This document shows, in pieces, positions 9,526-23,600 of a stretch of DNA of 64,000 nucleotides (its first letter is position 1; each line of letters opens with the position of its first letter). The stretch is from Eutreptiella sp. 'Long Island Sound 2002'. Taxonomy: Eukaryota > Euglenozoa > Euglenophyceae > Eutreptiales > Eutreptiaceae. Where the stretch lies: assembly GCA_964036045.1 (NCBI GenBank), contig OZ038383.1, forward strand, positions 64,175,725 through 64,239,724, read 5' to 3'. The notes under the pieces were generated by a model that searched no databases, was not told the DNA's origin, and was given only the letters and a program-made list of their open reading frames with translations. The translations under genes were made by a program, and so were the position numbers.

Positions 9526-12500
9526 CCCTCGAGTTGGGATTAGGCTCTTGCAATCCACGGTATGTTGCGTGGTTGCTCAAGTTGGGGTAACAGACTCTCA
9601 ATTCAGGCTTTGTTGCGTCGCCCCTCGACTTGAGGTTAGGAACTCACAATCCACGCTGTGTTGTGTGGCACGTCAAGTTGGGGTGAGGGACTCAAAAGCC
9701 ACGCTTTCCTGCTTGGCCCCTGGAATTGCGGTTAGGGAGTCACAATCCGGGCTTTGTTGTGTGGCCCCTCTAGTTGGGTCGAGGGATTCACAAACCACGC
9801 TCTGTCGTATGGCCCCTTGAGTTGGGATTAGGCACTCACAATCCACGCTTTGTTGCGTGGCCTCTCGAGTTTGGGTTAGGGACTCACAATCCAAGCTTTG
9901 TTTCGTGGCCCTTGAGTTGGGATTAGGCTCTCGCTATCCACGGTATGTTGCGTGGCCCCTTGAGTTGGGGTTAGGGATTCACAATCCACGTGTTGTTGTG
10001 TGGCCCCTTGAGTTGCGGTTAGGGACTCACAATCCACGCTTTGTTGCGTGGCCCCTTGAGTTGGGGTTGGGCACTCACAATCCACGCTTTGTTGCGTGAC
10101 CCCTCGAGTTGGGGTTACGGACTCTGAATCCATGCTTTGTAGCGTGGCTGCTCAAGTTGGGGTTACACGCTTTGTTGTGTCGCCCCTTGACTTGGGGTTA
10201 GGAACTCACAATCCACGCTGTGTTGTGTGGCCCCTCAAGTTGGGGTGAGGGACTCAAAAGCCATGCTTTCTTGCTTGGCCCCTGGAATTGCGGTTAGGGA
10301 GTCACAATCGGGGCTTCGTTGTGTGGCCCCTCTAGTTGGGTGGAGGGATTCACAATCCACGCTCTGTCGGATGGCCCCTTGAGTTGGGAATGGGCACTCA
10401 CAGTCCACGCTTTGTTGCGTGGCCTCTCGAGGTTGGGTTGGGGACTCACAATCCAAGCTTTTTTTCGTGGCCCTTGAGTTGGGGTTATGGACTCACAATC
10501 CAGGCTTTCTTGCGTGGCCCCTCGAGTTGGGATTAGGCTCTCGCAATCCATGGTATGTTGCGTGGCCCCTTGAGTTGGGGTTAGGGACTCACAATCCACG
10601 TGTTGTTGTGTGGCCCCTTGACTGCGGACCGGGACTCACAATCCACGCTTTGTTGCGTGGCCCCTTGAGTTGGGGTTAGGGACTCACAATCCACGCTTTG
10701 TTGCGTGACCCCTTGAGTTGGGGTTAGGAACTCTGAATCCACGCTTTGTTGCGTGCCCTCAAGTTCGGGTTACAGACTCTCAATTCACGCTTTGTTGTGT
10801 CGCCCCTCAACTTGGGGTTAGGCACTCACAATCCACGTTGTGTTGTGTGGCCCCTCAAGTTGGGGTGAGGGACTCAAAAGCCACGCTTTCCTGCCTGGCC
10901 CCTGGAATTGCGGTTAGGGAGTCACAATCCGGGCTTTGTTGTGTGGCCCCTCTAGTTGGGTTGATGGATTCACAATCCACGCTCTATCGTATGGCCCCTT
11001 GAGTTGGCGTTGGGGACACACAATCCACGCTTTGTTGCATGACCCCTCGAGTTGGGGTTGGGGACTCACAATCCACGCTTCGTGGCGTGACCTCTCGAGT
11101 TGGGGTTACGGACTCTGAATCCACGCTTTGTTGCGCGGTCACTCAAGTTGGGTTTACAGACCCTCAATTCACGCTTTGTTGTGTGGCCCCTCGACTTGGG
11201 GTTAGGAACTCACAATCCACGCTGTGTTGCGTGGCCCCTTGAGTTGGGGTTAGTGACTCACCATCCACGCTTTGTCGTGTGGCCCTTTCAGTTGGGGTTA
11301 GGGACTCACATTGCATGCTTTCTTATGTGGTCCCTGGAGTTGGGGTAAGGTACTCTTCATCCACACCTTTTTTCCGTGGCCCCTCGAATTCGGGTTAGGG
11401 ACTCTCAAACCACGCTTTGTTGCGTGGCCCCTGGAGTTGGGGTCAGGGACTCTCAATGCAAGCTTGCTTGCGTGGCGCCTCGAGTTGGGGTTATGGAGTT
11501 ACAATCTAAGTTTTTTTGCGTGGCCCCTAATAGGGGGTATGAACTCTCAATCCATGCTTTGTTGCCTGGCCCCTCCAGTTGGGGTTACGGACTCAAATCC
11601 ACACTTTGTTGTGTGGCCCCTTCAGTTGGGTTTAGGGACTCACAATCCACGCTCTGTTGCGTGGCCCCTCGAGTTGGGGTTATGGACTCACAATCCACGC
11701 TTTTTTGCGTGGCCCCTCAATCTGGTTTTAGGGACTGTCACTCCACACTTTGTTTCGTCGCCCCTTGAGTTGGAATTAGGGACTCTCAATTCACGCTTTG
11801 TTGCGTGGCCCCTCAAGTTGGGGTTCGGGACTCTCGATCCATACTTTGTTGCGTGGCCACTTGGGTACGGATTAGGCACTCACAATCCACGCTTCTTTGT
11901 GTGGCCCCTCGAGTTAGGGTTAGGGACTCACAATCCACGCTTTGTCGCGTGGCCCCTCGAGTTGGGTTGAGGGACTCTGAATCCACGCTTTGTCGTGTGG
12001 CCCCATGAGTTGGGGTGAGGAACTCACAATCCACGCTCCGTTGTGTGGCCCCTCCAGTTGGGGTTAGGGACTCACAATCCACGCTCTGTTGCGTGGCCTC
12101 TCGAGTTGGGGTGAGGGACTCACAATCCATGCTTTGTCTCTTGGCCCCTCGATTTGGGGTTAGGGACTCACAATCCACGCTTCGTGCGTGACCCCTCCAG
12201 TTCGGATTAGGTTTTCACAATCCACGCTTTGTTGTGTGGCCCCTTGAGTTGGGGTTACCGACTTACAATCTACCCTTCATTGTGTGGCCCCTCGAGTTGT
12301 GGCACCGGACTCTCAATCTACGCATTGTTGTGTGGCCCCTCCACATTGGGTTAGGGATTCTCAATTCATGCTTTGTCGCGTGGCCCCTCGAGTTGGGTTA
12401 GGGACTCACAATCCACGCTTTGTTGCGTGGCCCTTCGAGTTGGGATTAGGGACTCAAAATCCACGCTTTGTTGTCCGGCCCCTGGAGTTTGGGTTAGGAA

Positions 12501-15047
12501 CTCACAGACCACATTGTGTCGTGTGGCCCCTGGAGTTGGCGTTAGGGGCTCACAATCCACACTTTCTGGTTTGGCCATTCTAGTTGGGGTTAGGGACTCA
12601 CACTGCACGCTTTGTTGTGTGGCCCTCGGAGTTTGGGTCAGGTACTCACAATGCACGGTGTCTTGTGTGGCACCTTAAGTTGAGGCTGCGGACTCACAAT
12701 CCACGCTTTGTTGTGTGGCCCCTGGAACTTGGGGTTAAGGACTCTCAATCCACACTTTGTTGCGTGGCTCCTTGCGTTGGGGTTAGGGACTCTCAATCCA
12801 CACCTTTTGTCAGTGGCGCCTCGAATTCGGGTTAGGGACTCTCAATCCACGCTTTGTTGTGTGGCCCCTGGAGTTGGGGTCAGGGACTCTCAATGCAAGC
12901 TTGGTTGCGTGGCGCCTCGGGTCGGGGTTATGGACTCACAATCTAAGCTTTTTTTGCGTGGCCCCTAATAGGGGTTATGGACTCTCTATCCATGCTTTGT
13001 TGCCTGGCCCCTCCGATTGGGGTTACGGACTCAGAATCCACGCTTTGTTGTGTGGCTCCTTAAGTTGGGGTTAGGGACTCACAATCCACGCTCTGTTGCG
13101 TGGCCCCTCGAGTTGGGGTTAGGGACTCACAATCCACGCTTTGTTGCGTTGCCCCTCAAGCTGGTTTTAGGGACTGTCACTCCACACTTTGTTTCGTCGC
13201 CCCTTGAGTTGGGGTTAGGGATTCTCAATCCATACTTTGTTGCGTGGCGCCTCGAGTTGGGGACATGAACTCTCAATCCGCGCTTCTTTGCGTGGCCTGT
13301 TGACGTGGGGTTAGGGACTCACAATGCACCCTTTGTTGCGTGGCCCCCTGAGATGGGTGGTGAGAATCTGAATCCACGCTTTGTTGTGTGGCCCCTCGAG
13401 TTAGGGTTAGGGACTCACAATCCACGCTGTGTTGTGTGGCCCCTTGAGTTGGGGTTAGGGACTGACAATCCACGCTCTGTTGTGTGGGCCCTCGAGTTGG
13501 GGTTAGGGACTCACCATCCACGCTTTGTTGCGTGGCCCCTTGAGTTGGGGTTAGGGACTCACAATCCACGATTCGTTGCGTGGCCCCTCGAGTTGGTGCT
13601 ACGGACTCTCAATCCCCGCTTTGTTGCATAACCCCTCAAGTTGGGATTAGGCTCTCAGAATCCACGCTTTGTTGCGTGGCCGCTTCAGCTGGGGTTAGGG
13701 ACGCACAATCCACGCTTTGTTGTGTGGCCCCTCGCTCTGGGGTTAGGGACTCACATTCCATGCTTTCTTGCGTGGCCACTAGAGTTGGAGTGAGGGACTC
13801 TCAATCCACGTTGTGTTGTGTTGCCCCTCGAGTTGGGGTTAGGGACTCACAATCCACGCTTTGTCTCTTGGCTCCTCGAGTTGGGGTTAGGAACTCACAA
13901 TCCACGTTGTGTTGTGTGGCCCCTCGAGTTGGGGTTAGGCACTCACAATCCAAGCTTTTTTGCATGGCCCCTCTAGTTGGGTTTAGGGACGCACAGTCCA
14001 CGCTCAATTGTGTGGCCCCTCAATTCGGGACTCTCCATGCATGCCCTTTTGCCTCGCCCCTCGAGTTTGGGTTAGGGACTCACATTCCACGGTTTTTGGC
14101 GTGGCGCTCGGTTTGGGTTTAAGGACTATGAATCCACACTTTGTTGCGTGGCACCTCAAGTTGGGGTTATGGACTCACAATCCACCTTTTTTTTGTGTGG
14201 CCCATGGAGTTGGGCTTAGGGACTCACAATCCACGCTTTTTTGCGTGCCCCTCGCAGTTCCGGTTACGGAGTGTCAATCTTCGCCTCGTTGCGTGGCTCC
14301 TCGAGTTGGGGTTATGGACTTACAATCTAGGCTTTGTTACTTGGGACGTCGAGTTGGGATGAGGCACTCAAGAATTCACGCTTTTTTCCGTGGCCCCTCC
14401 AGTTCGGGTTAGGGACTCTCAATCCATGCTTTGTTGCGTGGCCCCTCAAGGTGGGGCTAGGCACTCACAGTGCAAGCTCTATCGTGTGACCCCCGGAGTT
14501 GGGGATAGGGAGTCCCAATTTGTGCTGTGTAGCGTGGACCCTCGAGTTGGGTTTTGGACTCTCAATCCATGCTTTGTTTCGTGGCCCCCTGAGTTGGGGT
14601 GAGGCACGGTCAATCCAAGCTTTGTTGCGTGGCGCCTAGAGTTGGGGTTATTGACTCACAATCCACATTTTTTTGCGTGGCCCCTAGAGTTGGGGTTAGG
14701 GACTCACCGTCCACGCTTTGTTGCGTGGCCCCTCAAGTTGGGGTCATGGACTCACAATGCACGCTTTGTTGTGTGGCCCCTTGAGCCGGGCTTAGGGACT
14801 GTCAATCCATGCTTTTTTCCGTGGCCCCTCCAGTAGGCACTAGGCTGTCGCAATACAGGCTTTGTTGTGTTCCCCGTGAAGTGGGGGTTAGGGACTCACA
14901 GTCCACGGTAAGTCGCGCGGCCCCTCGAGTTGGGGTTAGGGACTCACAATCTAGGCTTTGTTGTGTTGCCCCATGAGTTGGGGTTAGGGACTCACCATCC
15001 ACGCGTTGTTGCGTGGCCCCTCGAGTTGGGGTTAGGGACTCACAATC
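9526..15047 (-). repeat. 48-bp satellite, orientation B
   Basis: The array flips at the palindrome GAGGGGCCCCTC (about 9520-9531). From here the plus strand reads GGTTAGGGACTCACAATCCA followed by CGCTTTGTTGCGTGGCCCC. Monomers are more diverged than in the 1006-bp block and no clear higher-order period is seen by eye. Confidence 0.93.
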
Positions 15048-15178
15048 CATTATGCCCAACTCCAAGGGCCACGCGACAAAGCAAGGATTGGGAGACCCTA
15101 ACCCCAACTCGAGGGGTCACACAACAAACCGTGGATTGTGACTCCCTAACCCCAAGTCAAGGGGCCACGCAAGAAAGC
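15048..15178 (+). repeat. Short inverted block of the 48-bp satellite
   Basis: About 2.7 monomers in orientation A lie within orientation B. The junctions are ...CACAATCCATTATGCCCAAC and AAGCAGGGACTCTCAATCC. Confidence 0.9.
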
Positions 15179-17631
15179 AGGGACTCTCAATCCACGCTTT
15201 GTTTTGTGGCGCCTCGAGCTGGGGTTATGGACTCAGAATCCACAGTTTTTTGCGTGGCTCCTTGTGTTAGGGTTAGGGAGTCACAATCCACGCTTTGTTG
15301 CGTGGGCACTCGAGTTGGGGTTGGGGACTCTCAATCTACGCTGTGTTGCGTGGCCACTTGAGTTGGGGTTAGGGGCTCTCAATGCAAGCTTTGTTGCGTG
15401 GCGCATGGAGTTGGGGTTATGGACTCACAATCCACGCTTTTTTGCGTGGCCCCATGAGCTGGGGTTAGGGACTGTCGATCCACGCTTTGCTGCATGGCCC
15501 GTCGAGTTGGGGTTAGAGACTCACAATCCATGCTTTGTGTCATGGCCCGTGCAGCTGGGATTAGGCACTCACAATGCACGCTTTGTTGCGTGGCGCCTCG
15601 AGTTGGGGTTAGGGACTCACAATCTATGCTTTGTGTCGTGGCCCGTCCAGCTGGGGCTAGGCACTCACAATCCATGCTTTGTTGCGTGGCCCCTTGAGTT
15701 GGGGTGAGTGACTCACAATCCACGCTTTGTTGCGGGGGTTCTTGAGTCAATCCACGCTTTGTTGCGTGGCGCCTCCAGTCTGGGTTAGGGACGCAAAATC
15801 CACGGTTTTATGCGCGGCGTCTCGAGTCGGGGTTAGGGACTCACAATCCGCACCTTGGTGCGTGGCCATTCGAGTTGGGGTTAGGGATTCACAATCCACG
15901 CTCTTTCGTGTGGCCCCTCGAGTTGGTATTAGGCACTCACAATCCACGGTTTTTTCCGTGGGCCCTGGAGTTGGGGTCAGGGACTCACAATCCACGCTTT
16001 GTTGCTCGGCCCTTGGAGTTGGGATTAGGCTCTCACAATGCACGCTTTGTTGCGTGGCCACTCCAGTTGGGGTTGGGGACTCACAATCCACGTTGTTGTG
16101 TGGCCCCTGGAGTTGGGTTAGGGACTTTCAATCCACCCTTTGTTGTGTGGCCCTTCGAGTTGGTTTTCAGTACTCACAATCCACGCTTTGTTGCGTGGCC
16201 CCTAGACTAGGGGTTAGGGACTTTCAATCCACGCTTTGTTGCCCGGCCCCTTGAGTTGGGGTTAGGGAGTCACAATCCACGCTTTGTTGCTTGCCGCGTT
16301 GAGTTGGGGTTAGGGACTCACAATCCACGCTTTGTTGTGTGGCCCCTTGAGTTGGGGTTACGGACTCTCAATCAACGCTTTGTTGTGTGGCCCCTCGAGT
16401 TGGGCTTCGGGATTCACTATCCATGCTTTTTTGTATGGCCATTGGAGTTTCGGTTAGGGGCTCACAATCCACGCTTTGTTGCGTGGTCCCTTACGTTGGG
16501 GTTAGGGACTCAAGTCCACGCGTTGTTGTGTGGCCCTGCGAGTTGCTGTTAGGGATTTTCAATCCACGCTTTGTTGCGTGGCCTCTTGAGCTGGGGTTGC
16601 GGACGAACAATTCGCGCGTTGTTGTGTGGCCCCTGGAGTTGGGTTAGGGACCTTCAATCCACCCTTTGTCGCGTAGCCCCTTGAATTAGGGTTAGGGACT
16701 TACAATCCACGCTTTGTTGCTTGGCCCGTCGAGTTGGGATTAGGGACTCACAATCCACGCTTTGTTGTCCGGCCCCTTGAGGTGGGGTTACGGACTCTCA
16801 ATCAACGCTTTGTTGTGTGGCCCCTTTGAGTTGGGGTTCGGGACTCACAATCCGTGCTTTTTTGTGTGGCCATTGGAATTGGCTTAGGGGCTCACAATCC
16901 ACGCTTTGTCGTGTGGCCCCTTGAGTTGGGGTTAGGGAGTCACAATCCACGCGTTGTTGTGTGGCCCCTGGAGTTGGGGTTAGGGACTTTCAACCCACGC
17001 TTTTTTGTGTGGCCCCTTGAGTTGGGGTTAGGGACTCACAACACACCCTTTGTTCTGTGGCCCCTTGGGCTAGGGGAACGGACTCTCAATCCACGCTTTG
17101 TTGTGTGGCCCCTTCCGATGGGGTTAGGGAGTTGGGGTTAGGGAGTCACAATCCACGCTATGTCGCGTGACCCCTCCAGTTGGGGTTAGGGACTCACAAT
17201 CCACGCTTTGTTGCGTAACCCCTCAAGTTGGGATTAGGCTCTCACACTCCACGCATTGTTGTGTGGCCCTTGGGGTTGTAGTTAGGGACTCACAATCAAC
17301 GATTTGTTGCGTGGCCCCTCGAGTTGGGTTTAGGGGCTCACAATCCAAGCATTGTTGTGTGGCCCCTGGAGATGGGGTTAGGGACTCTCAATCCACGCTT
17401 TTGTGTGTGGCCCCTCGAGTTGGGGTCATGGACTCACAATCCACGTTTGTTGCGTGGCCCCTCGACTTCGGTTTAGGGACTCACAATCCACGCTTTGTTG
17501 CGTGTGCCTTCAAGTTGGGGTTAGGGACTCAGAATCCACGCTTTGTTGCGTGGAGCCTGCAGTTGGGGATAGGGATTCACAATTCACGCTTTTTTTGTGG
17601 GCCCTCGAGTTGGGATTAGGGACTCACAATT
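15179..17631 (-). repeat. 48-bp satellite, orientation B
   Basis: Diverged monomers continue, grading after about 16.5 kb into sequence that matches the following 1.5-kb units. Confidence 0.92.
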
Positions 17632-20600
17632 AACCCCAATTTTAAGGGCAACGCAACAAAGCGTGGATTGAGAGGGCCTAACCCCAACTCGAGGGGTCAC
17701 GCAACAAAGCATGTATTGGGAGTGCCTAACACCAACTGCAGGGGCCACGAAACAAAGCATGGATGGAGAGGCCCTAACCCCAACTCAAGGGGCCACGCCA
17801 CACAGCGTGGATTGTGAGTCCCTAACCCCAACTTGAAGGGCCATGCAACAAAGCAAGGATTGTGAGTGCCCAATCCCAAGTCGAGGCGCCAACAACAAAG
17901 CGTGGATTGTGAGTCCCTCACCACAACTCGAGCGGCCACGCGACAAAGCGTGGATTCTGAGTCCCTAACCCCAACTTAAGGGGCCACACAACAAAGTGTG
18001 GATTCAAAGTGCTTAAGCGTGGACTTTCAATCCACGCTTTGTTGCGCCGCCCCTTGAGTTGGGGTTACGGACTCGCAATCCACACTTTGTTGCGTGGCCC
18101 CTTTAGTTGGGGTTAACGACTCACAATCTGCGCGTTGTTGTGTGGCACTTGTAGTTGTGTTAGGGACTTTCAATCCACGGTTTGTTGCGTGGCCCCTTGA
18201 GTCCGGGTTAGGGACTCACAATCCACGCTTTGTTGCTTGGCCCGTCGAGTTGGGGTTAGCGACTCACAATCCACGCTTTGTTGTGTGGCCCCTTGAGTTG
18301 AGGTTGCGGACCCTCAATCAACGCTTTCTTGTGTTGCACCTGGAGTTGGGGTTAGGGACTCACAATCCACGCTTTGTTGTGTGGGCCCTTGCGTTGGGGT
18401 TAGGGACTCACAATCCACGCTTTGTTGTGTGGCCCCTGGAGTTGCGGTTAAGGACTTTCAACCCACGCTTTGTTGTGTGGCCCCTTGAGTTGGCGTTAGG
18501 GACTCACAACACACCCTTTGATCTTTGGCCCCTTGAGCTGGGGTAACGGACTCTCAATCCACGCTTTGTTGTGTGGCCCCTTCCGATGGGGTTAGGGAGT
18601 TGGGGTTAGGGAGTCACAATCCACGCTATGTGGGGTGACCCCTCGACTTGGGGTTAGGGACTCACAATCCACGCTTTGTTGCGTAACCCCTCAAGTTGGG
18701 ATTAGGCTCTCACACTCCACGCATCGTTGTGTGGCCCTTGGGGTTGCAGTTAGGGACTCACAATCAACGATTTGTTGCGTGGCCCCTCGAGTTGAGGTTA
18801 GGGGCTCACAATCCAGACATTGTTGTGTGGCCCCTGGAGATCAGGTTAGGGACTCTCAATCCACCCTTTTGTATGTGGCCCCTCGAGTTGGGTTTAGGGG
18901 CTCACAATCCAGGCATTGTTGTGTGGCCCCTGGAGATGGGGTTAGGGACTCTCAATCCACGCTTTTGTGTGTGGCCCCTCGAGTTGGACTCACAATCCAC
19001 GTTTGTTGCGTGGCCCCTCGACTTCGGTTTAGGGACTCACAATCCACGCCCTTTCGTGTGGTGCCTCGAGTTGGGATTAGGCACTCACAATCCAGGCTTT
19101 GTTGTGTGTGCCTTCAAGTTGGGGTTAGGGACTCAGAATCCACGCTTTGTTGCGTGGAGCCTGCACTTGGGGATAGGGACGCACAATTCACGCTTTTTTT
19201 GTGGGCCCTCGAGTTGGGATTAGGGACTCACAATTAACCCCAATTTTAAGGGCAACGCAACAAAGCGTGGATTGAGAGGGCCTAACCCCAACTCGAGGGG
19301 TCACGCAACAAAGCATGTATTGGGAGTGCCTAACACCAACTGCAGGGGCCACGAAACAAAGCATGGATGGAGAGGCCCTAACCCCAACTCAAGGGGCCAC
19401 GCCACACAGCGTGGATCGTGAGTCCCTAACCCCAACTTGAAGGGCCATGCAACAAAGCAAGGATTGTGAGTGCCCAATCCCAAGACGAGGCGCCAACAAC
19501 AAAGCATGGATTGTGAGTCCCTCACGACAACTCGAGCGGCCACGCGACAAAGCGTGGATTCTGAGTCCCCAACCCCAACTTAAGGGGCCACACAACAAGG
19601 TGTGGATTCAAAGTACTTAAGCGTGGACTTTCAATCCACGCTTTGTTGCGCCGCCCCTTGAGTTGGGGTTACGGACTCACAATCCACACTTTGTTGCGTG
19701 GCCCCTTTAGTTGGCATTAACGACTCACAATCTGCGCGTTGTTGTGTGGCACCTGTAGTTGTGTTAGGGACTTTCAATCCACGGTTTGTTGCGTGGCCCC
19801 TTGAGTTCGCGTTAGGGACTCACAATCCACGCTTTGTTGCTTGGCCAGTCGAGTTGGGGTTAGCGACTCACAATCCACGCTTTGTTGTGTGGCCCCTTGA
19901 GTTGAGGTTGCGGACCCCCAATCAACGCTTTCTTGTGTTGCACCTGGAGTTGGGGTTCGGGACTCACAATCCACGCTTTGTTGTGTGGCCCCTTGCGTTG
20001 GGGTTAGGGACTCACAATCCACGCTTTGTTGTGTGGCCCCTGGAGTTGCGGTTAGGGACTTTCAACCCACGCTTTGTTGTGTGGCCCCTTGAGTTGGGGT
20101 TAGGGACTCACAACACACCCTTTGATCTTTGGCCCCTTGAGGTGGGGTAACGGACTCTCAATCCACGCTTTGTTGTGTGGCCCCTTCGGATGGGGTTAGG
20201 GAGTTCGGGTTAGGGAGTCACAATCCACGCTATGTCGGGTGACCCCTTGACTTGGGGTTCGGGACTCACAATCCACGCTTTGTTGCGTAACCCCTCAAGT
20301 TGGGATTAGGCTCTCACACTCCACGCATTGTTGTGTGGCCCTTGGGGTTGCAATTAGGGACTCACAATCAACGAATTGTTGCGTGGCCCCTCGAGTTGGG
20401 TTTAGGGGCTCACAATCCAGGCATTGTTGTGTGGCCCCTAGAGATGGGGTTAGGGACTCTTAATCCACGCTTTTGTGTGTGGCCCCTCGAGTTGGGGTCA
20501 TGGACTCACAATCCACGTTTGTTGAGTGGCCCCTCAACTTCGGTTTAGGGACTCACAATCCACGCTCTTTCGTGTGGTGCCTCGAGTTGGGATTAGGCAC

Positions 20601-23600
20601 TCACAATCCACGCTTTGTTGTGTGTGCCTTCAAGTTGGGGTTAGGGACTCAGAATCCACGCTTTGTTGCGTGGAGCCTACAGTTGGGGATAGGGACGCAC
20701 AATTCACGCTTTTTTTGTGGGCACGCGAGTTGGGATTAGGGACTCACAATTAACCCCAATTTTAAGGGCAACGCAACAAAGCGTGGATTGAGAGGGCCTA
20801 ACCCCAACTCGAGGGGTTACGCAACAAAGCATGTATTGGGAGTGCCTAACACCAACTGCAGGGGCCACGAAACAAAGCATGGATGGAGAGGCCCTAACCC
20901 CAACTCAAGGGGCCACGCCACACAGCGTGGATTGTGAGTCCCTAACCCCAACTTGAAGGGCCATGCAACAAAGCAAGGATTGTGAGTGCCCAATCCCAAG
21001 ACGAGGCGCCAACAACAAAGCGTGGATTGCGAGTCCCTCACCACAACTCGAGCGGCCACGCGACAAAGCGTGGATTCTGAGTCCCTAACCCCAACTTAAG
21101 AGGCCACACAACAAAGTGTGGATTCAAAGTGCTTAAGCGTGGACTTTCAATCCACGCTTTGTTGCGCCGCCCCTTGAGTTGGGGTTACGGACTCGCAATC
21201 CACACTTTGTTGCGTGGCCCCTTTAGTTGGCATTAACGACTCACAATCTGCGCGTTGTTGTGTGGCACCTGTAGTTGTGTTGGGGACTTTCGATCCACGG
21301 TTTGTTGCGTGGCCCCTTGAGTTCGGGTTAGGGACTCACAATCCACGCTTTGTTGCTTGGCCCGTCGAGTTGGGGTTAGCGACTCACGATCCACGCTTTG
21401 TTGTGTGGCCCCTTGAGTTGAGGTTGCGGACCCTCAATCAACGCTTTGTTGTGTTGCACCTGGAGTTGGGGTTAGGGACTCACAATCCACGCTTTGTTGT
21501 GTGGCCCCTTGCGTTGGGGTTAGGGACTCACAATCCACGCTTTGTTGTGTGGCCCCTGGAGTTGCAGTTAGGGACTTTCAACCCACGCTTTGTTGTGTGG
21601 CCCCTTGAGTTGGGGTTAGGGACTCACAACACACCCTTTGATCTTTGGCCCCTTGAGCTGGGGTAACGGACTCTCAATCCACGCTTTGTTGTGTGGCCCC
21701 TTCCGATGGGGTTAGGGAGTTGGGGTTAGGGAGTCACAATCCACGCTATGTCGGGTGACCCCTCGAGTTGGGGTTAGGGACTCACAATCCACGCTTTGTT
21801 GCGTAACCCCTCAAGTTGGGATTAGGCTCTCACACTCCACGCATTGTTGTGTGGCCCTTGGGGTTGCAGTTAGGGACTCACAATCAACGATTTGTTGCGT
21901 GGCCCTTGGAGTTGGGTTTAGGGGCTCACAATCCAGGCATTGTTGTGTGGCCCCTGGAGATGGGGTTAGGGACTCTCAATCCACGCTTTTGTGTGTGGCC
22001 CCTCGAGTTGGGGTCATGGACTCACAATCCACGTTTGTTGCGTGGCCCCTCAACTTCAGTTTAGGGACTCACAATCCACGCTCTTTTGTGTGGTGCCCCG
22101 AGTTGGGATTAGGCACTCACAATCCACGCTTTGTTGTGTGTGCCTTCAAGTTGGGGTTAGGGACTCAGAATCCACGCTTTGTTGCGTGGAGCCTGCAGTT
22201 GGGGATAGGGACGCACAATTCACGCTTTTTTTGTGGGCCCTCGAGTTGGGATTAGGGACTCACAATTAACCCCAATTTTAAGGGCAACACAACAAAGCGT
22301 GGATTGAGAGGGCCTAACCCCAACTCGAGGGGTTACGCAACAAGGCATGTATTGGGAGTGCCTAACACCAACTGCAGGGGCCACGAAACAAAGCATGGAT
22401 GGAGAGGCCCTAACCCCAACTCAAGGGGCCACGCCACACAGCGTGGATTGTGAGTCCCTAACCCCAACTTGAAGGGCCATGCAACAAAGCAAGGATTGTG
22501 AGTGCCCAAACCCAAGACGAGGCGCCAACAACAAAGCGTGGATTGTGAGTCCCTCACCACAACTCGAGCGGCCACGCGACAAAGCGTGGATTCTGAGTCC
22601 CTAACCCCAATTTAAGAGGCCACACAACAAAGTGTGGAATCAAAGTGCTTAAGCGTGGACTTTGAATCCACGCTTTGTTGCGCCGCCCCTTGAGTTGGGG
22701 TTACGGACTCGCAATCCACACTTTGTTGCGTGGCCCCTTTAGTTGGCATTAACGACTCACAATCTGCGCGTTGTTGTGTGGCACCTGTAGTTGTGTTAGG
22801 GACTTTCGATCCACGGTTTGTTGCGTGGCCCCTTGAGTTCGGGTTAGGGACTCACAATCCACGCTTTGTTGCTTGGCCCGTCGAGTTGGGGTTAGCGACT
22901 CACAATCCACGCTTTGTTGTGTGGCCCCTTGAGTTGAGGTTGCGGACCCTCAATCAACGCTTTTTTGTGTTGCACCTGGAGTTGGGGTTAGTGACTCACA
23001 ATCCAGGCTTTGTTGTGTGGCCCCTTGCGTTGGGGTTAGGGACTCACAATCCACGCTTTGTTGTGTGGCCCCTGGAGTTGCGGTTAGGGACTTTCAACCC
23101 ACGCTTTGTTGTGTGGCCCCTTGAGTTGGGGTTAGGAACTCACAACACACCCTTTGATCTTTGGCCCCTTGAGCTGGGGTAACGGACTCTCAATCCACGC
23201 TTTGTTGTGTGGCCCCTTCGGATGGGGTTAGGGAGTTCGGGTTAGGGAGTCACAATCCACGCTATGTCGGGTGACCCCTCGACTTGGGGTTAGGGACTCA
23301 CAATCCACGCTTTGTTGCGTAACCCCTCAAGTTGGGATTAGGCTCTCACACTCCACGCATCGTTGTGTGGCCCTTGGGGTTGCAGTTAGGGACTCACAAT
23401 CAACGATTTGTTGCGTGGCCCCTCGAGTTGGGTTCAGGGGCTCACAATTCAGGCATTGTTGTGTGCCCCCTGGAGATGGGGTTAGGGACTCTCAATCCAC
23501 GCTTTTGTGTGTGGCCCCTCGAGTTGGGGTCATGGACTCACAATCCACGTTTGTTGCGTGGCCCCTCAACTTCAGTTTAGGGACTCACAATCCACGCTCT

